DNA from: Pseudobacter sp. | Lineage (GTDB): Bacteria; Bacteroidota; Bacteroidia; Chitinophagales; Chitinophagaceae | Direction: 5' to 3' | Length of the DNA: 64,000 nucleotides | NCBI GenBank assembly: GCA_017849455.1 | Contig: JAFIGX010000022.1 | Location: forward strand, 806,001-870,000 | In this document: positions 16,229 through 25,661 of the stretch, piece by piece | Layout: the number at the start of each line of letters is the position of its first letter | Numbering within the stretch: the stretch's first letter is position 1 | The notes under the pieces: generated by a model | Database searches by the model: none | What the model was told of the DNA's origin: nothing | What the model saw: the letters and a program-made list of their open reading frames with translations, nothing else | Program-made: the position numbers and the translations under genes

Positions 16229-17329
16229 ATGAAACAACTATTCGGCAGCCTGCTGTATTGCCTGCTCCTGTCGGCCAACTGCAATGATGGACCATCATCC
16301 GATACCAGCCGACTGGCCGCCCCCGGCATCCGCGTGGTCAAAGAAGGATTGGAATATCCCTGGGAGATATTATGGGGTAAGGATGGTCAGATCTGGATGA
16401 CGGAACGCGATGGCGCCATCAGTCGCATAGACCCGGCCACCGGTAATACCACATTTTCTTTTACCATCCCTGAGGTACGGTCGAGGAACGAAGGCGGTAT
16501 GCTCGGACTGGCGCTCGACCCCAACTTCTCCGATAACGGATACCTCTATGTTGTATATGATTATGAGAACGGGCGGGATTATAAAGAGAAACTCGTACGA
16601 TATACCTTCCACCAGCAATCCCTTACCAACCCTACCGTTCTGATAGACGGGATCGAAGCAGCAGGCATTCATAATGGATCACGCCTATGGATAACCGATG
16701 GACCTGATCCCAAAATATTCATGACGACCGGTGATGCCTCCCGCCAGGGATTGCCCCAACAAACGAAGACCCTGAACGGGAAGGTCCTGAGGCTGAACCT
16801 GGATGGCAGCGTCCCGGCCGACAATCCCTTTCCCGATAATCCTGTATGGAGCTATGGACATCGCAATCCCCAGGGACTCGTGATGGCGAATGGCATCCTC
16901 TATTCCTCAGAGCATGGCGCTACTACGGAAGATGAAGTGAATATTATCGAGAAGGCCAGGAATTACGGCTGGCCCGAAGTAGAAGGGCCCTGTGATGGCC
17001 ATGAACTGGAATTCTGCCACCTCCACCGGGTGAAGGAACCGGTCTGGAGCAGTGGTGATCATACCCTCGCCGTATGCGGCCTCGATTATTATAACCACGA
17101 CCGCATACCACAATGGAAAAATTCACTGTTGATGCTCACCCTGAAGAACGCCAGCATCGAACAGTTACAACTCAGTGCCGACGGGCATTCCATCGTTCGC
17201 ACAAAATCATGGTTCAAAGGCAGGTTCGGCAGGCTTAGGGATTGCTGCATTTCACCCGATGGGAAATTATATATCTGCACCAGCAATGGCGGCAAGCGGG
17301 ATGTACTGGTGGAAATAAGCAGCTTGTAG
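16229..17329 (+). CDS. PQQ-dependent sugar dehydrogenase (GSDH) family lipoprotein
   Basis: The ATG at 16229 gives 366 residues with a lipobox ending LLLSANC; the frame extends upstream but without signal-like sequence. The six-bladed propeller shows GLEYPWEILW, NEGGMLGLALDPNF, HNGSRL with the catalytic His, and GHRNPQGL plus SEHGATTEDEVN for PQQ and calcium binding. It belongs to the soluble glucose/sorbosone dehydrogenase family, oxidising aldose sugars in the periplasm with PQQ. No PQQ synthesis genes are near, so the cofactor would have to come from elsewhere. Confidence 0.92.
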   Translation: MKQLFGSLLYCLLLSANCNDGPSSDTSRLAAPGIRVVKEGLEYPWEILWGKDGQIWMTERDGAISRIDPATGNTTFSFTIPEVRSRNEGGMLGLALDPNFSDNGYLYVVYDYENGRDYKEKLVRYTFHQQSLTNPTVLIDGIEAAGIHNGSRLWITDGPDPKIFMTTGDASRQGLPQQTKTLNGKVLRLNLDGSVPADNPFPDNPVWSYGHRNPQGLVMANGILYSSEHGATTEDEVNIIEKARNYGWPEVEGPCDGHELEFCHLHRVKEPVWSSGDHTLAVCGLDYYNHDRIPQWKNSLLMLTLKNASIEQLQLSADGHSIVRTKSWFKGRFGRLRDCCISPDGKLYICTSNGGKRDVLVEISSL

Positions 17330-17356
17330 CAACAGGGATTCGTATCTTCGGCCCTG

Positions 17357-17794
17357 ATGAACGACGAACATTTCATGCAGCAGGCCCTCAAAGAGGCCAG
17401 GAATGCCTTCGAAGATGGCGAGATACCCATCGGGGCCGTTATCGTGATGAACAACCGGGTGATCGCCAGAGGATATAACCAGGTGGAACGCCTGAAAGAT
17501 CCTACCGCCCATGCAGAGATCATTGCCCTCACTTCCGCTTTCAGTTTCCTGGGCGCCAAATATCTCCCTGACGCCACTATCTATATTACCGTTGAGCCCT
17601 GCCTGATGTGCGCAGGCGCATTGTACTGGAGCAAGATCAGCCGGATCGTGTGGGGCGCAGAAGATGAGAAGAATGGCCATAAACGCATTACCGGCGATAA
17701 GTGGCCCTTCCATCCCAAAACAGAAGTAGTGAAAGGAGTTCTTAAAGATGAATGCGCTTCCTTGATGAAAGAGTTCTTTAAAGACAAGCGGTGA
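17357..17794 (+). CDS. tadA: tRNA-adenosine deaminase TadA-type nucleoside deaminase
   Basis: The 145 residues carry the zinc motifs DPTAHAEIIAL (His and catalytic Glu) and VEPCLMCAGAL (two Cys ligands). TadA turns the wobble adenosine of tRNA-Arg into inosine. The C-terminal half (KRITGDKWPFHPKTEVV) differs from textbook TadA, so guanine deaminase-like activity is an alternative. A near-consensus -7 box (TATCTTCG, 17343-17350) lies six bases before the ATG. Confidence 0.88.
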   Translation: MNDEHFMQQALKEARNAFEDGEIPIGAVIVMNNRVIARGYNQVERLKDPTAHAEIIALTSAFSFLGAKYLPDATIYITVEPCLMCAGALYWSKISRIVWGAEDEKNGHKRITGDKWPFHPKTEVVKGVLKDECASLMKEFFKDKR

Positions 17795-17797
17795 AAT

Positions 17798-17843
17798 GTT
17801 TGTGGTTTGTTGTTTGCCAACAACAAACCACAAACGATTTTAT
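17798..17843 (+). terminator. Perfect 15-bp hairpin between convergent genes
   Basis: Arms at 17798-17812 and 17821-17835 are perfect reverse complements around an 8-base loop, followed on the plus strand by GATTTTATT. It lies between tadA and the convergent lipoprotein gene and fits an intrinsic terminator, though it is AT-rich. The left arm is made of heptads GTTTGTG, GTTTGTT, like the other intergenic arrays. Confidence 0.6.
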
Positions 17844-18319
17844 TGTACTTTAACGTAAACCGTCCTGATCACGTTCAGGCTATTCTGGTTCAGTATCTCA
17901 TATTCCAGTTTGATCACGGTATTGCTGGCAACCGCCGGCACTGTATATGGCACCAGCAGGGTATCCAGCTTCTTCCTGTCGGAGAATGCCTTCTGGTAAG
18001 GCCAGGTGCCTGCTTTCGCGCGGGCATTGGCCCCTACGGTGTTGTAAAGATTGATCTCCTTGATCGGGCCTTCGGAAAAGAATTGCAGCTCCGTGTTGAA
18101 GGCAGCGCCTGCGGCATACACACTCGCCGAGGAGGTACTGGTGCCTAATGATTTCCCGGTAGCCATATCGACCAGCCCATTGGTGCATACCGGCACAAAG
18201 CCCACACCGGTAGGTGTAACATTGTCGCGCAGAAAATCCTTTTCTTTCTTACAGGCATATAACCCGATAATGCCTGCCAGGATGATCATTCCAATATATT
18301 TATTGCGTTTCATATTCAT
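17840..18319 (-). CDS. Small lipoprotein at the end of the SusC/SusD operon
   Basis: The 159 residues start with a lipoprotein signal ending IIGLYACKKEK. The rest is beta-rich with no recognised domain; LEYEILNQNSLNVIRTVYVKV at the end suggests an Ig-like sandwich. It begins 25 bases after susD, so it is the third gene of the uptake operon and probably a surface-exposed accessory substrate-binding lipoprotein, as such genes often are in polysaccharide or nutrient utilisation loci. The start may be the second Met at 18313. Confidence 0.82.
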   Translation of the reverse strand: MNMKRNKYIGMIILAGIIGLYACKKEKDFLRDNVTPTGVGFVPVCTNGLVDMATGKSLGTSTSSASVYAAGAAFNTELQFFSEGPIKEINLYNTVGANARAKAGTWPYQKAFSDRKKLDTLLVPYTVPAVASNTVIKLEYEILNQNSLNVIRTVYVKVQ

Positions 18320-18344
18320 CGGTATTTTTTGTTCGATATTAGGT

Positions 18345-19817
18345 TTACTGGTCCCACCACATTTTCTCCGTCATAGGCTTCAGCGCTGCATTTGCCTTGG
18401 GGTTGCGATTCAGTTCATCGAGCGGCAGTAATGCGCGGCGGATGAATTGACCGTTCATGCCGGCATCCTGCTTTTCGGGAAGGGCCATGCCTTTGAACAG
18501 GGCCGGATTGTAATCATACCTGCGAACATCTACCCAGGCATCGGGGTTCAGGAACAGGGCCACCTGCTTCTCGCGCAGGATCAGCTCCAGCCGCAGGTTG
18601 GCGGCGCCGACAGCTACCTGGGCATTCGTGAGGTAGGCAGCTTTATCTGTAGCAGCAACCCCCAGTTTGTCCATACTGGCTGAGATACCGGCTATGTACG
18701 CATCATAGGCAGCCTGTGTGCTCCCGACAGAAGTGGGTGTTCCGCCATTGGCGAGGAACTGTGCTTCTGCTTCAATCAGCTTTTGCTCTGCATAGGAACC
18801 CATGAGCAAGGGAGAAGTGCGTTGCCCGAAGAAAGTGACATCGGTAAGGTCGGCCGTGTTACCGGTATTGGCAAGGCCATTGGTGATGCCGGTATACTGA
18901 GTGGCTGTTGCCCTCTTGAAGATCAGTTTCCCGATACGTGGATCTACCAGTCCCGGGTAACCGACACCATTCAATGCATCACAGAACCTCTTCGAAGGGC
19001 CGATGGTAAAAGTGGCGCTACCTGAAATACGGCCCGATACGTTCACGAACCAGGGGTTAGGATTCCTTTCACTGAAAATCAACTGGTAATCTTTCGAAGT
19101 GGCTGTATAAGCATTGGCCAGTGCGGCAAGGGCATTATTGGCTGCAGCGACTGCTCCTTTTTTAGTCGTGTGCATATACAGTTTGGCTTTCAGCAGGTAC
19201 GCTGTTTTGCGCCAGGCCGAAGTATCGCCACCGAAGATCATGTCGTCGGCCCCTGGTTTCACAGACACCGGGTTCACTGCTTTCGATTCATTGATGGCTG
19301 AATCGAGATAGAGGTGCATGAATGCAAAAATATCTTCCTGCTTATCATACGCAGGCTGGAAGGTATTGGGCCCCTGGATCGCTTCCGTCAAAGGCACATC
19401 ACCCCAGGTATCGGTGGCCAGGATCAGGTTGGTCACGAACAGGATGCGCCCGATGGCCGTATAATGCGGCGATCCCTGGCTCTTGCCCATGTCCACGATC
19501 AGTTTACTGTTGGTAATACCATTCTGATAAATACCCTGGAAGGCCGAAGTGATCCGCACATCGCGGTTCTGGTCTTCATTCACCGGTCCGCTGGCATAGG
19601 CAGCCATCTGCTGCGGGAACATGGTAGTGATATAACCCAGCAAACCATAATTATTGCAGGTTGAATATTGAACGGCAGGCACCAGAGTGGCCAGGGTTAC
19701 ATACGGCGGCTTATTGGGATTGATGTTCGGATTATCATGCTCCACGAATTTCTTGCAACCCATACCGGCTACCAGTAAACCTGCCATCAAACAATATATT
19801 AATTTCTTGTTGCTCAT
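18345..19817 (-). CDS. susD: SusD/RagB-family nutrient-binding outer-membrane lipoprotein
   Basis: The ATG at 19817 gives 490 residues with lipobox LLVAGMGC at residue ~20. Helical TPR-like architecture with family sequences (NLILATDTWGDVPLTEAIQG, LLKAKLYMHT, LILREKQVALFLNPDAWVDV) places it in the SusD-like group 2. It caps the SusC channel and binds the ligand at the cell surface. Its start is separated from the susC stop by only 11 bases. The bound ligand cannot be read. Confidence 0.95.
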   Translation of the reverse strand: MSNKKLIYCLMAGLLVAGMGCKKFVEHDNPNINPNKPPYVTLATLVPAVQYSTCNNYGLLGYITTMFPQQMAAYASGPVNEDQNRDVRITSAFQGIYQNGITNSKLIVDMGKSQGSPHYTAIGRILFVTNLILATDTWGDVPLTEAIQGPNTFQPAYDKQEDIFAFMHLYLDSAINESKAVNPVSVKPGADDMIFGGDTSAWRKTAYLLKAKLYMHTTKKGAVAAANNALAALANAYTATSKDYQLIFSERNPNPWFVNVSGRISGSATFTIGPSKRFCDALNGVGYPGLVDPRIGKLIFKRATATQYTGITNGLANTGNTADLTDVTFFGQRTSPLLMGSYAEQKLIEAEAQFLANGGTPTSVGSTQAAYDAYIAGISASMDKLGVAATDKAAYLTNAQVAVGAANLRLELILREKQVALFLNPDAWVDVRRYDYNPALFKGMALPEKQDAGMNGQFIRRALLPLDELNRNPKANAALKPMTEKMWWDQ

Positions 19818-19828
19818 GTTGTCAGATT

Positions 19829-22800
19829 TTAGAAGTTCAGATTCAGGTTGAGGATCCATGAACTGTAATTCGGGATATTACTGCCGGTGAATCCATACAC
19901 ATTGTACCCGGTAGCAAATGCGTTACTGCCCGGATCATACCCTGAGTAAGGCGTCCAGAGGATGAAGTTGCTGCCGGTTATGCCAACGTTCGCTCCTTTT
20001 ATGAAACCTGTCCTTTGCAATAATTTCTTGGGAAGGTCGTAGCTGAGGCTGATGTTGCGCAAACGGAGCCAACTGGCATCCTGCAGGATCACATCGGTGA
20101 TATTGTTGAAGAAATTGGTATTGCGATAGTAGTTGTGATCGAGCACCACCGGTATATCGTTGGGTTTTCCATCGGCAATTTTCACTCCATTGAAAACAAC
20201 CTGCTGATAGCGGTTTTCCGTGATCTTCAACACGCCATTCCGGATGGAGTTGCGCATGGTCACATCGAACACATCTCCTCCTTTCTTGTATTCCAGCAAA
20301 CCAGATAAGGTGAAATTTTTCCAGCTCACGGAAGTAGATACACTGCCGATCCAGTCGGGGAAAGCATTTCCTGCTTTCACGAACTGAGGGGTGAAATCGG
20401 GGAAGCCATCTGCCCTGATCAGCAGGTTGCCTTTTTCATCGCGCCTGTAGGCAGTGCCATACAGGTCGCCGGCAGACCCGCCTACTGTGAGCTTATTGAG
20501 AATACGGCCTTCATCATAGAAATTGATATCGGTAATACCTTCTTTAATGGAGATCACTTTGCTGCGGTTCCTCGACCAGTTGCCGATGATCGTCCATCTC
20601 CAATCTTTGGTCTTTACAGGTGTGGCCGTAAGCTCTACTTCATACCCTTCATTCTGGATACTACCCGCGTTGGTGATATAAGTTGAATAACCACTGGTGT
20701 AAGCTACAGGCACTGGAATGATCTGGTCTACGTTCTTGCTCCTGTACCAGGAAAAGTCGAGACTGATCAGGTCTTTCAGGAAATGAAGCTCCGTTCCGAA
20801 TTCCAGCGATTTTTGTTTTTCAGGTTTCAGATTGGGATCTGCATATTCTATGCTGCGCAGGAAACCCAATGTACTGGTAAGACCTGTGGTGAAAGGAAAT
20901 CCTCTCGGAGCAGTGTAGTATGGCCCGTTGCTGTAGGGAGGCGCATCTTTACCCACCTGTGCATAGGAGGCGCGGATCTTTCCGAAATTGAGGATGTTGT
21001 TGGAAATATTGTGCAGCTCGGTGAAGATATAGCTCAAACTAACGGCCGGGTAGAAGAAGGAATTGTTGGCCGTTGGCAGTGTGGAGCTCCAGTCGTTGCG
21101 GCCTGTCAGTTCCAGGTAAACAGCATTCCTGAAGCCGAATTTGGCGCTACCGAAAATGCCGGCATAACGCCTACGGGTAGTTGTACGGGCATTGAACTGG
21201 TTGGTGGTATTGCTGAGATCATAGAAACCGGCCAGGCCGAATTTCTCACCCCTTGTATTGATGACATCCGTATAAGTGACCTGCAGCGTATTGCCCGCCA
21301 GCAGCGTGTAATCGAAATCTTCATTGATCTTATCCTGCCAGGTAAGGAAGGCATTGCTGTTCACGTCACGGTAAGTGACCCGCTCCTCCACGATGAAGCC
21401 ACCGCTGGCGATGGCCATATCGAGTGTAGTGGGGTCGTTGGCATACCGTGGGCCAGGCACGATGCGGGTGCGGTTATCACTGTAAAAGTCCCCGCCTATT
21501 TTATAGTCGAATCTGAGCCTGGGAATGATATTATATGTAAGCCCCATATTGCCCACGATGCGGAACACATTGCTCTTCATCTGGCTGAAGCGGGCTACAT
21601 ACAGCGGGTTATCGATGATACCCGGTGCATATACTTTCTGGCTGCCATCAGGGTTCATATAATCCTTTACATCCACGGAAGTGGTATGATAGGCAATGGC
21701 TGTCATCACCCCCTTATCACCGGCAGAAGGTTGTGTGGATTGGGAGGTAGTGAGCGTGGCCGAAGCGTTCACACCCACTTTATCGGAGATCTGGCTCGTG
21801 CCGGCCAGCTTGAAAGTATAACGGTCATATTTAGTGGAAGGCAGGATACCTTTCTGGTTGAGCGATGAGAAAGAGCTGTAATAAGTCGTTTTATTATTGC
21901 CTCCCTGCACGGTGATGGAATTATTGACGCGAAGCCCTGTTTCGAAAAGACGTTTGAAATTATTGTAAACAGGATCGTCGGGCTGACGGAGCGGGCCGAA
22001 AGTCTGGAAGCGGTTGGGCGATCCATCGGAGTTGAAAGCAAGCCTTCCCTGCTGGCCTTCCCTGTATTTGGTCTGGATCTCCGGGAATTTGGTGAGATAA
22101 TCGGCCGCTACCGAACTATTGAGGTTAATGCTCATCCTTCCGGTGCTTCCTTTTTTGGTGGTGATGATCAGTACCCCGTTGGCAGCGCGCAACCCGTACA
22201 ATGCCGTAGCGCCTGCCCCTTTCAATACGGAGATCGATTCGATATCATCAGGGTTGATATCGAGGCCGCGGTTGGCATAAGAGAACTGGTCACTACTTTT
22301 TGCCGGCAGGTCGTTGGTGCCTGTGCTCGGGATCATGCTGCCCGATACGGTGCTGTTGTTGACAGGCATCCCATCGACCACGATCAGGGGCTGGTTATCG
22401 GCCGTAGGGCTCAATGAAGAGATACCACGAATGATGATATCGGTACCAGCGCCAGGCGCACCACCTGAGGAAGTGATGTTCACACCACTCACCTTACCCT
22501 GTATGGCATTGATGAAATTGTTTTCCCTTCCTTTCGCAAGGTCTGCCGATGTCACTTCCTGCACATTATAACCCAATGTTTTTTTCCGCTGCTTGAAACC
22601 GAACGCCGCCGTTACAACTACCTCCGATAAACTGTTGCCACTTTGCAATACCACATTGTAACTGTTGGATTCACCAATTTTGACCTCTTTCGAAGTAAAG
22701 CCGGTGGAAGAAATGACCAGGGTAGGGTTCTTGCCGGTAACGGAGATGGAGTACCTTCCATTTTCATCGGCTGAAACGCCTGTGGTAGCGCCTTTTACAA

Positions 22801-22936
22801 TGACCGATGCCATGGGTATGGGATTGCCTTTTTCATCGGTTACCCTGCCGGTGATTTGCCGGGCCTGGCTCAATGCCAGTAATGGGAGCAGTAGCAACCA
22901 CAATATCCCCCAGGAGCAGAGGAATTTTTTTCTCAT
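19829..22936 (-). CDS. susC: SusC/RagA-family TonB-linked outer-membrane transporter
   Basis: The ATG at 22936 gives 1035 residues; earlier starts add non-signal sequence. Order: signal peptide (LLLLPLLALSQA), a carboxypeptidase-D-like beta domain (GRVTDEKGNPIPMASVIVKG), the plug with SVVVTAAFG-like start and NQPLIVVDGMPV, then a 22-strand barrel ending LNLNLNF. It imports a ligand captured by SusD using TonB energy. The locus lacks adjacent glycoside hydrolases except the DUF1080 gene upstream. No SusR-type or sigma/anti-sigma regulator adjoins. Confidence 0.96.
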   Translation of the reverse strand: MRKKFLCSWGILWLLLLPLLALSQARQITGRVTDEKGNPIPMASVIVKGATTGVSADENGRYSISVTGKNPTLVISSTGFTSKEVKIGESNSYNVVLQSGNSLSEVVVTAAFGFKQRKKTLGYNVQEVTSADLAKGRENNFINAIQGKVSGVNITSSGGAPGAGTDIIIRGISSLSPTADNQPLIVVDGMPVNNSTVSGSMIPSTGTNDLPAKSSDQFSYANRGLDINPDDIESISVLKGAGATALYGLRAANGVLIITTKKGSTGRMSINLNSSVAADYLTKFPEIQTKYREGQQGRLAFNSDGSPNRFQTFGPLRQPDDPVYNNFKRLFETGLRVNNSITVQGGNNKTTYYSSFSSLNQKGILPSTKYDRYTFKLAGTSQISDKVGVNASATLTTSQSTQPSAGDKGVMTAIAYHTTSVDVKDYMNPDGSQKVYAPGIIDNPLYVARFSQMKSNVFRIVGNMGLTYNIIPRLRFDYKIGGDFYSDNRTRIVPGPRYANDPTTLDMAIASGGFIVEERVTYRDVNSNAFLTWQDKINEDFDYTLLAGNTLQVTYTDVINTRGEKFGLAGFYDLSNTTNQFNARTTTRRRYAGIFGSAKFGFRNAVYLELTGRNDWSSTLPTANNSFFYPAVSLSYIFTELHNISNNILNFGKIRASYAQVGKDAPPYSNGPYYTAPRGFPFTTGLTSTLGFLRSIEYADPNLKPEKQKSLEFGTELHFLKDLISLDFSWYRSKNVDQIIPVPVAYTSGYSTYITNAGSIQNEGYEVELTATPVKTKDWRWTIIGNWSRNRSKVISIKEGITDINFYDEGRILNKLTVGGSAGDLYGTAYRRDEKGNLLIRADGFPDFTPQFVKAGNAFPDWIGSVSTSVSWKNFTLSGLLEYKKGGDVFDVTMRNSIRNGVLKITENRYQQVVFNGVKIADGKPNDIPVVLDHNYYRNTNFFNNITDVILQDASWLRLRNISLSYDLPKKLLQRTGFIKGANVGITGSNFILWTPYSGYDPGSNAFATGYNVYGFTGSNIPNYSSWILNLNLNF

Positions 22937-23007
22937 AGCAGAAAATTTTTTAACGTGAAGAGAATAGCTTGTACTGTAAGTTAATAGATAGAGCCCATAA
23001 AACCGCA

Positions 23008-23033
23008 ACATGCTGCACGATTGTGCAGCATGT
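23008..23033 (-). terminator. Perfect 11-bp hairpin between the DUF1080 gene and susC
   Basis: ACATGCTGCAC (23008-23018) and GTGCAGCATGT (23023-23033) form a perfect stem with a 4-base loop. On the minus strand it is followed by TGCGGTTTTAT. It may end DUF1080 transcripts or, lying 72 bases before the susC start, act as a leader hairpin or operator. Confidence 0.5.
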
Positions 23034-23137
23034 CTCAATTATTTGTCGCATTTATGCAGCGTTATTTGCGGGCGTGGCCGTTGGAGAAGGGATTTTGAAG
23101 GGATAGTCGCAAAAAACCGCAATATTGGCATTTTCGG

Positions 23138-23872
23138 TTATTTGTCGAGTTTCCTGATCTTGATATTCTTGAACCAGATACCGCCTCCATGGTCCTGTAG
23201 TGCGATCAATCCTTGTTTGGCCATACCATAGCCGGCAGCGTCTTTCCATTTACTTTTTTCCTTGAGCGCCTGCCATTCCGGTGTCCACAATTCAAAGTCC
23301 ACCACTTTTTTTCCATTGAGCCAATGCTCCACATGAGACCCTTTCAGCAGGATCACGGTATGGTTGTATTCACCGGCAGGTTTGGCAGCCAGTACCGAAG
23401 GTGGGTGCATGGCATAGTCGGAGCCGCTCTTCTGCGCATCTTCCAGTTTATGCTTGTATCCTGCATCATCGATCAGTTGGTATTCGGGCCCTGTTACATA
23501 GGCCGGCTGATCGCTTTCCACCACCCGGTACATCACTCCGCTGTTGGCGCCTGTGCCTACCTTCCAGTCGAACGATAGTTCAAAGTCCGCATAGGCATCA
23601 ACGGTAACCAGGTCGGCCCGGTGCTGCACATTGTTTTCTTTGCAGTGCAGCTCTCCGTTCACTACTTCCCATCCGTCGGAAGGTTTGTTGTTATAGGGTT
23701 TCCAGCCATTGACGGTCTTCCCATCGAACAATAACTGCCATCCTTCTTTTTTCTCTTTGGCGGAAAGGGTATTGTCTTTGGTTTGCATGGGATGATCTTT
23801 GGGGATGATGTAGAACGACATACAGGCCAATACCGTGCAGCCTGCCACGATCATCATTAATTTTTTATTCAT
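23138..23872 (-). CDS. DUF1080 (3-keto-disaccharide hydrolase-like) protein
   Basis: The ATG at 23872 gives 244 residues with an N-terminal signal or anchor (KKLMMIVAGCTVLACMSFYII). The remainder is one DUF1080 jelly-roll domain: GWQLLFDGKTVNGWK, DFELSFDWKVGTGANSGVMY, GPEYQLIDD, and the end QDHGGGIWFKNIKIRKL. Family members include 3-keto-disaccharide hydrolases acting on periplasmic sugars. Being directly upstream of susC on the same strand suggests it processes a ligand handled by that transporter, though a hairpin separates them. Confidence 0.92.
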   Translation of the reverse strand: MNKKLMMIVAGCTVLACMSFYIIPKDHPMQTKDNTLSAKEKKEGWQLLFDGKTVNGWKPYNNKPSDGWEVVNGELHCKENNVQHRADLVTVDAYADFELSFDWKVGTGANSGVMYRVVESDQPAYVTGPEYQLIDDAGYKHKLEDAQKSGSDYAMHPPSVLAAKPAGEYNHTVILLKGSHVEHWLNGKKVVDFELWTPEWQALKEKSKWKDAAGYGMAKQGLIALQDHGGGIWFKNIKIRKLDK

Positions 23873-23988
23873 GGTTGATGGTTTTTTCAGGCGCCGCACC
23901 TTCGTTTTACAGGCGGCCCTCCTTTGTTAGTTGGGCTGGTCCGATCGCAGAAGTAAGATACTATAAAATCATGAAGCGCCAACCAGAA

Positions 23989-24019
23989 TTGGCCAATCAA
24001 CCAATCACCTGTAAATTTG
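23989..24019 (+). promoter_or_regulatory. Promoter for superoxide dismutase gene
   Basis: TTGG at 23989-23992, 19 bases, then TAAATTTG at 24012-24019: both boxes of the Bacteroidota sigma-A promoter at normal spacing. The start codon at 24066 leaves a leader of ~40 bases. Confidence 0.75.
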
Positions 24020-24065
24020 TTATCCTTTCAGACAATAAATCTTTATCATTTAAAAATTAATAGCT

Positions 24066-24671
24066 ATGGCTTTCACATTACCTGCACTTCCTTATGCAGC
24101 AGATGCACTGGAACCGCATATCGACACAGCAACGATGCAGATCCATCATGGCAAACACCACCAGGCTTATGTCGACAATTTGAATAAAGCCATCGACGGC
24201 ACTCCCAATGCGAACAGATCATTGGAGGAACTGGTAAAAGTAGCAGGCACGATCAGCCCGGCAGTTCGCAACAATGGCGGCGGCCACTGGAACCATACCT
24301 TTTTCTGGGAATCACTGGCCCCCAAAGGTGGCGGTGCTCCTTCCGGTAAACTCGCAGACGCCATCAATGCGGCCTTCGGCTCTTTCGACGCTTTCAGGGA
24401 GAAATTCAATAATGCCGGCATGACCCGCTTCGGAAGCGGTTGGGCCTGGCTGATCGTAAAAGATGGCAAGCTCGAAATATCCTCCACGCCCAACCAGGAC
24501 AATCCCCTGATGGATGTGGCAGAAGTGAAAGGCACACCGATCCTGGGCGCCGATGTATGGGAACATGCCTATTACCTCAAATATCAGAACAAACGTGCCG
24601 ATTACCTGGCAGCATTCTGGAATGTAGTGAACTGGAGCAAGGTAGCCGAGCGTTTCGAGGCAGCCAAATAA
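24066..24671 (+). CDS. sodA: Superoxide dismutase, Mn-type
   Basis: The 201 residues begin FTLPALPYAADALEPHID. Metal ligands are His in METMQIHHGKHH-like TATMQIHHGKHH, His in GGGHWNHTFFW, and DVWEHAYYL with Asp and His. Gly in NNGGGHWNH and Gln in TPNQDNPL are features of Mn enzymes; iron enzymes have Gln and Ala-Gly at those places, so Mn or cambialistic use is likelier. It has no signal peptide and is cytosolic. It is the only gene in its transcript, with its own good promoter. Confidence 0.95.
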   Translation: MAFTLPALPYAADALEPHIDTATMQIHHGKHHQAYVDNLNKAIDGTPNANRSLEELVKVAGTISPAVRNNGGGHWNHTFFWESLAPKGGGAPSGKLADAINAAFGSFDAFREKFNNAGMTRFGSGWAWLIVKDGKLEISSTPNQDNPLMDVAEVKGTPILGADVWEHAYYLKYQNKRADYLAAFWNVVNWSKVAERFEAAK

Positions 24672-24813
24672 TTGACCCCGCTGGCTGAAATAACGGGAAC
24701 GCAGATCATTATGATAGGTCCATGAGAATATGTAAGCCTTTAATCTTACATTAATCGGGAAAATCATAATAATCTGCGTTCTATTTTTTACTTTGGTCCC
24801 TCAAACCCAACTC

Positions 24814-25422
24814 ATGAAATATTCAATGATTGCTGCAGGCCTGATCGCTTTGCTGGCTGCCTGTTCTTCCGGCGGTAATAATGGTAAAAAATTAGTAGTG
24901 ATGTCGAGCGGGAAACTGCAAACGGAAAGTCCTGCCAGCACTACCATCAAATTCGAGCCGGGCAACCAGCACAATGAAATGGAGCTGAACTTCAAAGGTG
25001 GTGAAAAAGTAACGGTAACGGTGAAAAGCAGTGCAGGCGACCAGACTTTCGATCTGCCCGACAACGGCACTTACCTGCTCAACCTGAAATCCGATACGCT
25101 GATCGGCAGCCTGGTCAATTTCGGTTCTTCGGGTATGCCCACTACTATCAGCACTGAACAATTGCAGCATATCATCGATAGTACACAGCAGCTCATCATG
25201 GGACAAAATGCCAGCGATGAGAAAAAGACATATTTCATCAAACCCTCCTCCATCAAAAAGATAAGCGCCAACCTGGGCGCCAGGCTCATAGGCCCTTACA
25301 ATGCCATTCCTTATAAAGTAGAAGCCGATAAAGATGGTAAAGCACCTGAGATCTACAAGTTCTTCACCAATAAACAAAAAAGGGAAGCGCTGAATGAGCT
25401 GATCCAGCGGATGAATAAATAG
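24814..25422 (+). CDS. Hypothetical lipoprotein
   Basis: The ATG at 24814 gives 202 residues; the signal ends LIALLAACSSGG, a clear lipobox. The mature region has a beta-rich half (FEPGNQHNEMELNF, KVTVTVKSSAGDQTFDLPDNGTYLLNL) and a helical C-terminal half with a mostly polar character. No family is recognised. A near-promoter TACTTTG at 24789-24795 lies just upstream, so transcription is probably independent of sodA. The gene ends two bases before the convergent yidD stop. Confidence 0.82.
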   Translation: MKYSMIAAGLIALLAACSSGGNNGKKLVVMSSGKLQTESPASTTIKFEPGNQHNEMELNFKGGEKVTVTVKSSAGDQTFDLPDNGTYLLNLKSDTLIGSLVNFGSSGMPTTISTEQLQHIIDSTQQLIMGQNASDEKKTYFIKPSSIKKISANLGARLIGPYNAIPYKVEADKDGKAPEIYKFFTNKQKREALNELIQRMNK

Positions 25423-25424
25423 GA

Positions 25425-25661
25425 TTACGGCACCGGGTCATATCCATGTCCGCCCCAGGGATGACAACGGCTGATGCGTTTCACCGTGAGCCAGAATCCT
25501 TTGAAGATGCCATGCTTTCTGAATGCCTCGATGGAATATTGAGAGCAGGTGGGAGTGAACCGGCATTTGGGCCCCAATACCGGGGAGATGATCCACTGAT
25601 ATAATTTGATCAGGGCAATAAATGGGAGACTAAGGATTTTCAGCAGGCGCTTCATGTACAA
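25425..25661 (-). CDS. yidD: YidD membrane protein insertion efficiency factor
   Basis: The 78 residues show the family core: an amphipathic N-terminal helix (FIALIKLYQWIISP), then CRFTPTCSQYSIEAFRKHG and CHPWGGHGYDPVP. The conserved Cys residues are all present. It helps YidC insert membrane proteins. It overlaps the end of rnpA by 32 bases, the standard rpmH-rnpA-yidD arrangement; yidC is not next in line here. Confidence 0.96.
   Translation of the reverse strand: MYMKRLLKILSLPFIALIKLYQWIISPVLGPKCRFTPTCSQYSIEAFRKHGIFKGFWLTVKRISRCHPWGGHGYDPVP

Noticed and set aside
20783..21868. 361-residue plus-strand open frame inside susC
   Set aside because: Antisense to the SusC barrel; no homologous features, and long antisense frames are usual in codon-biased genes.
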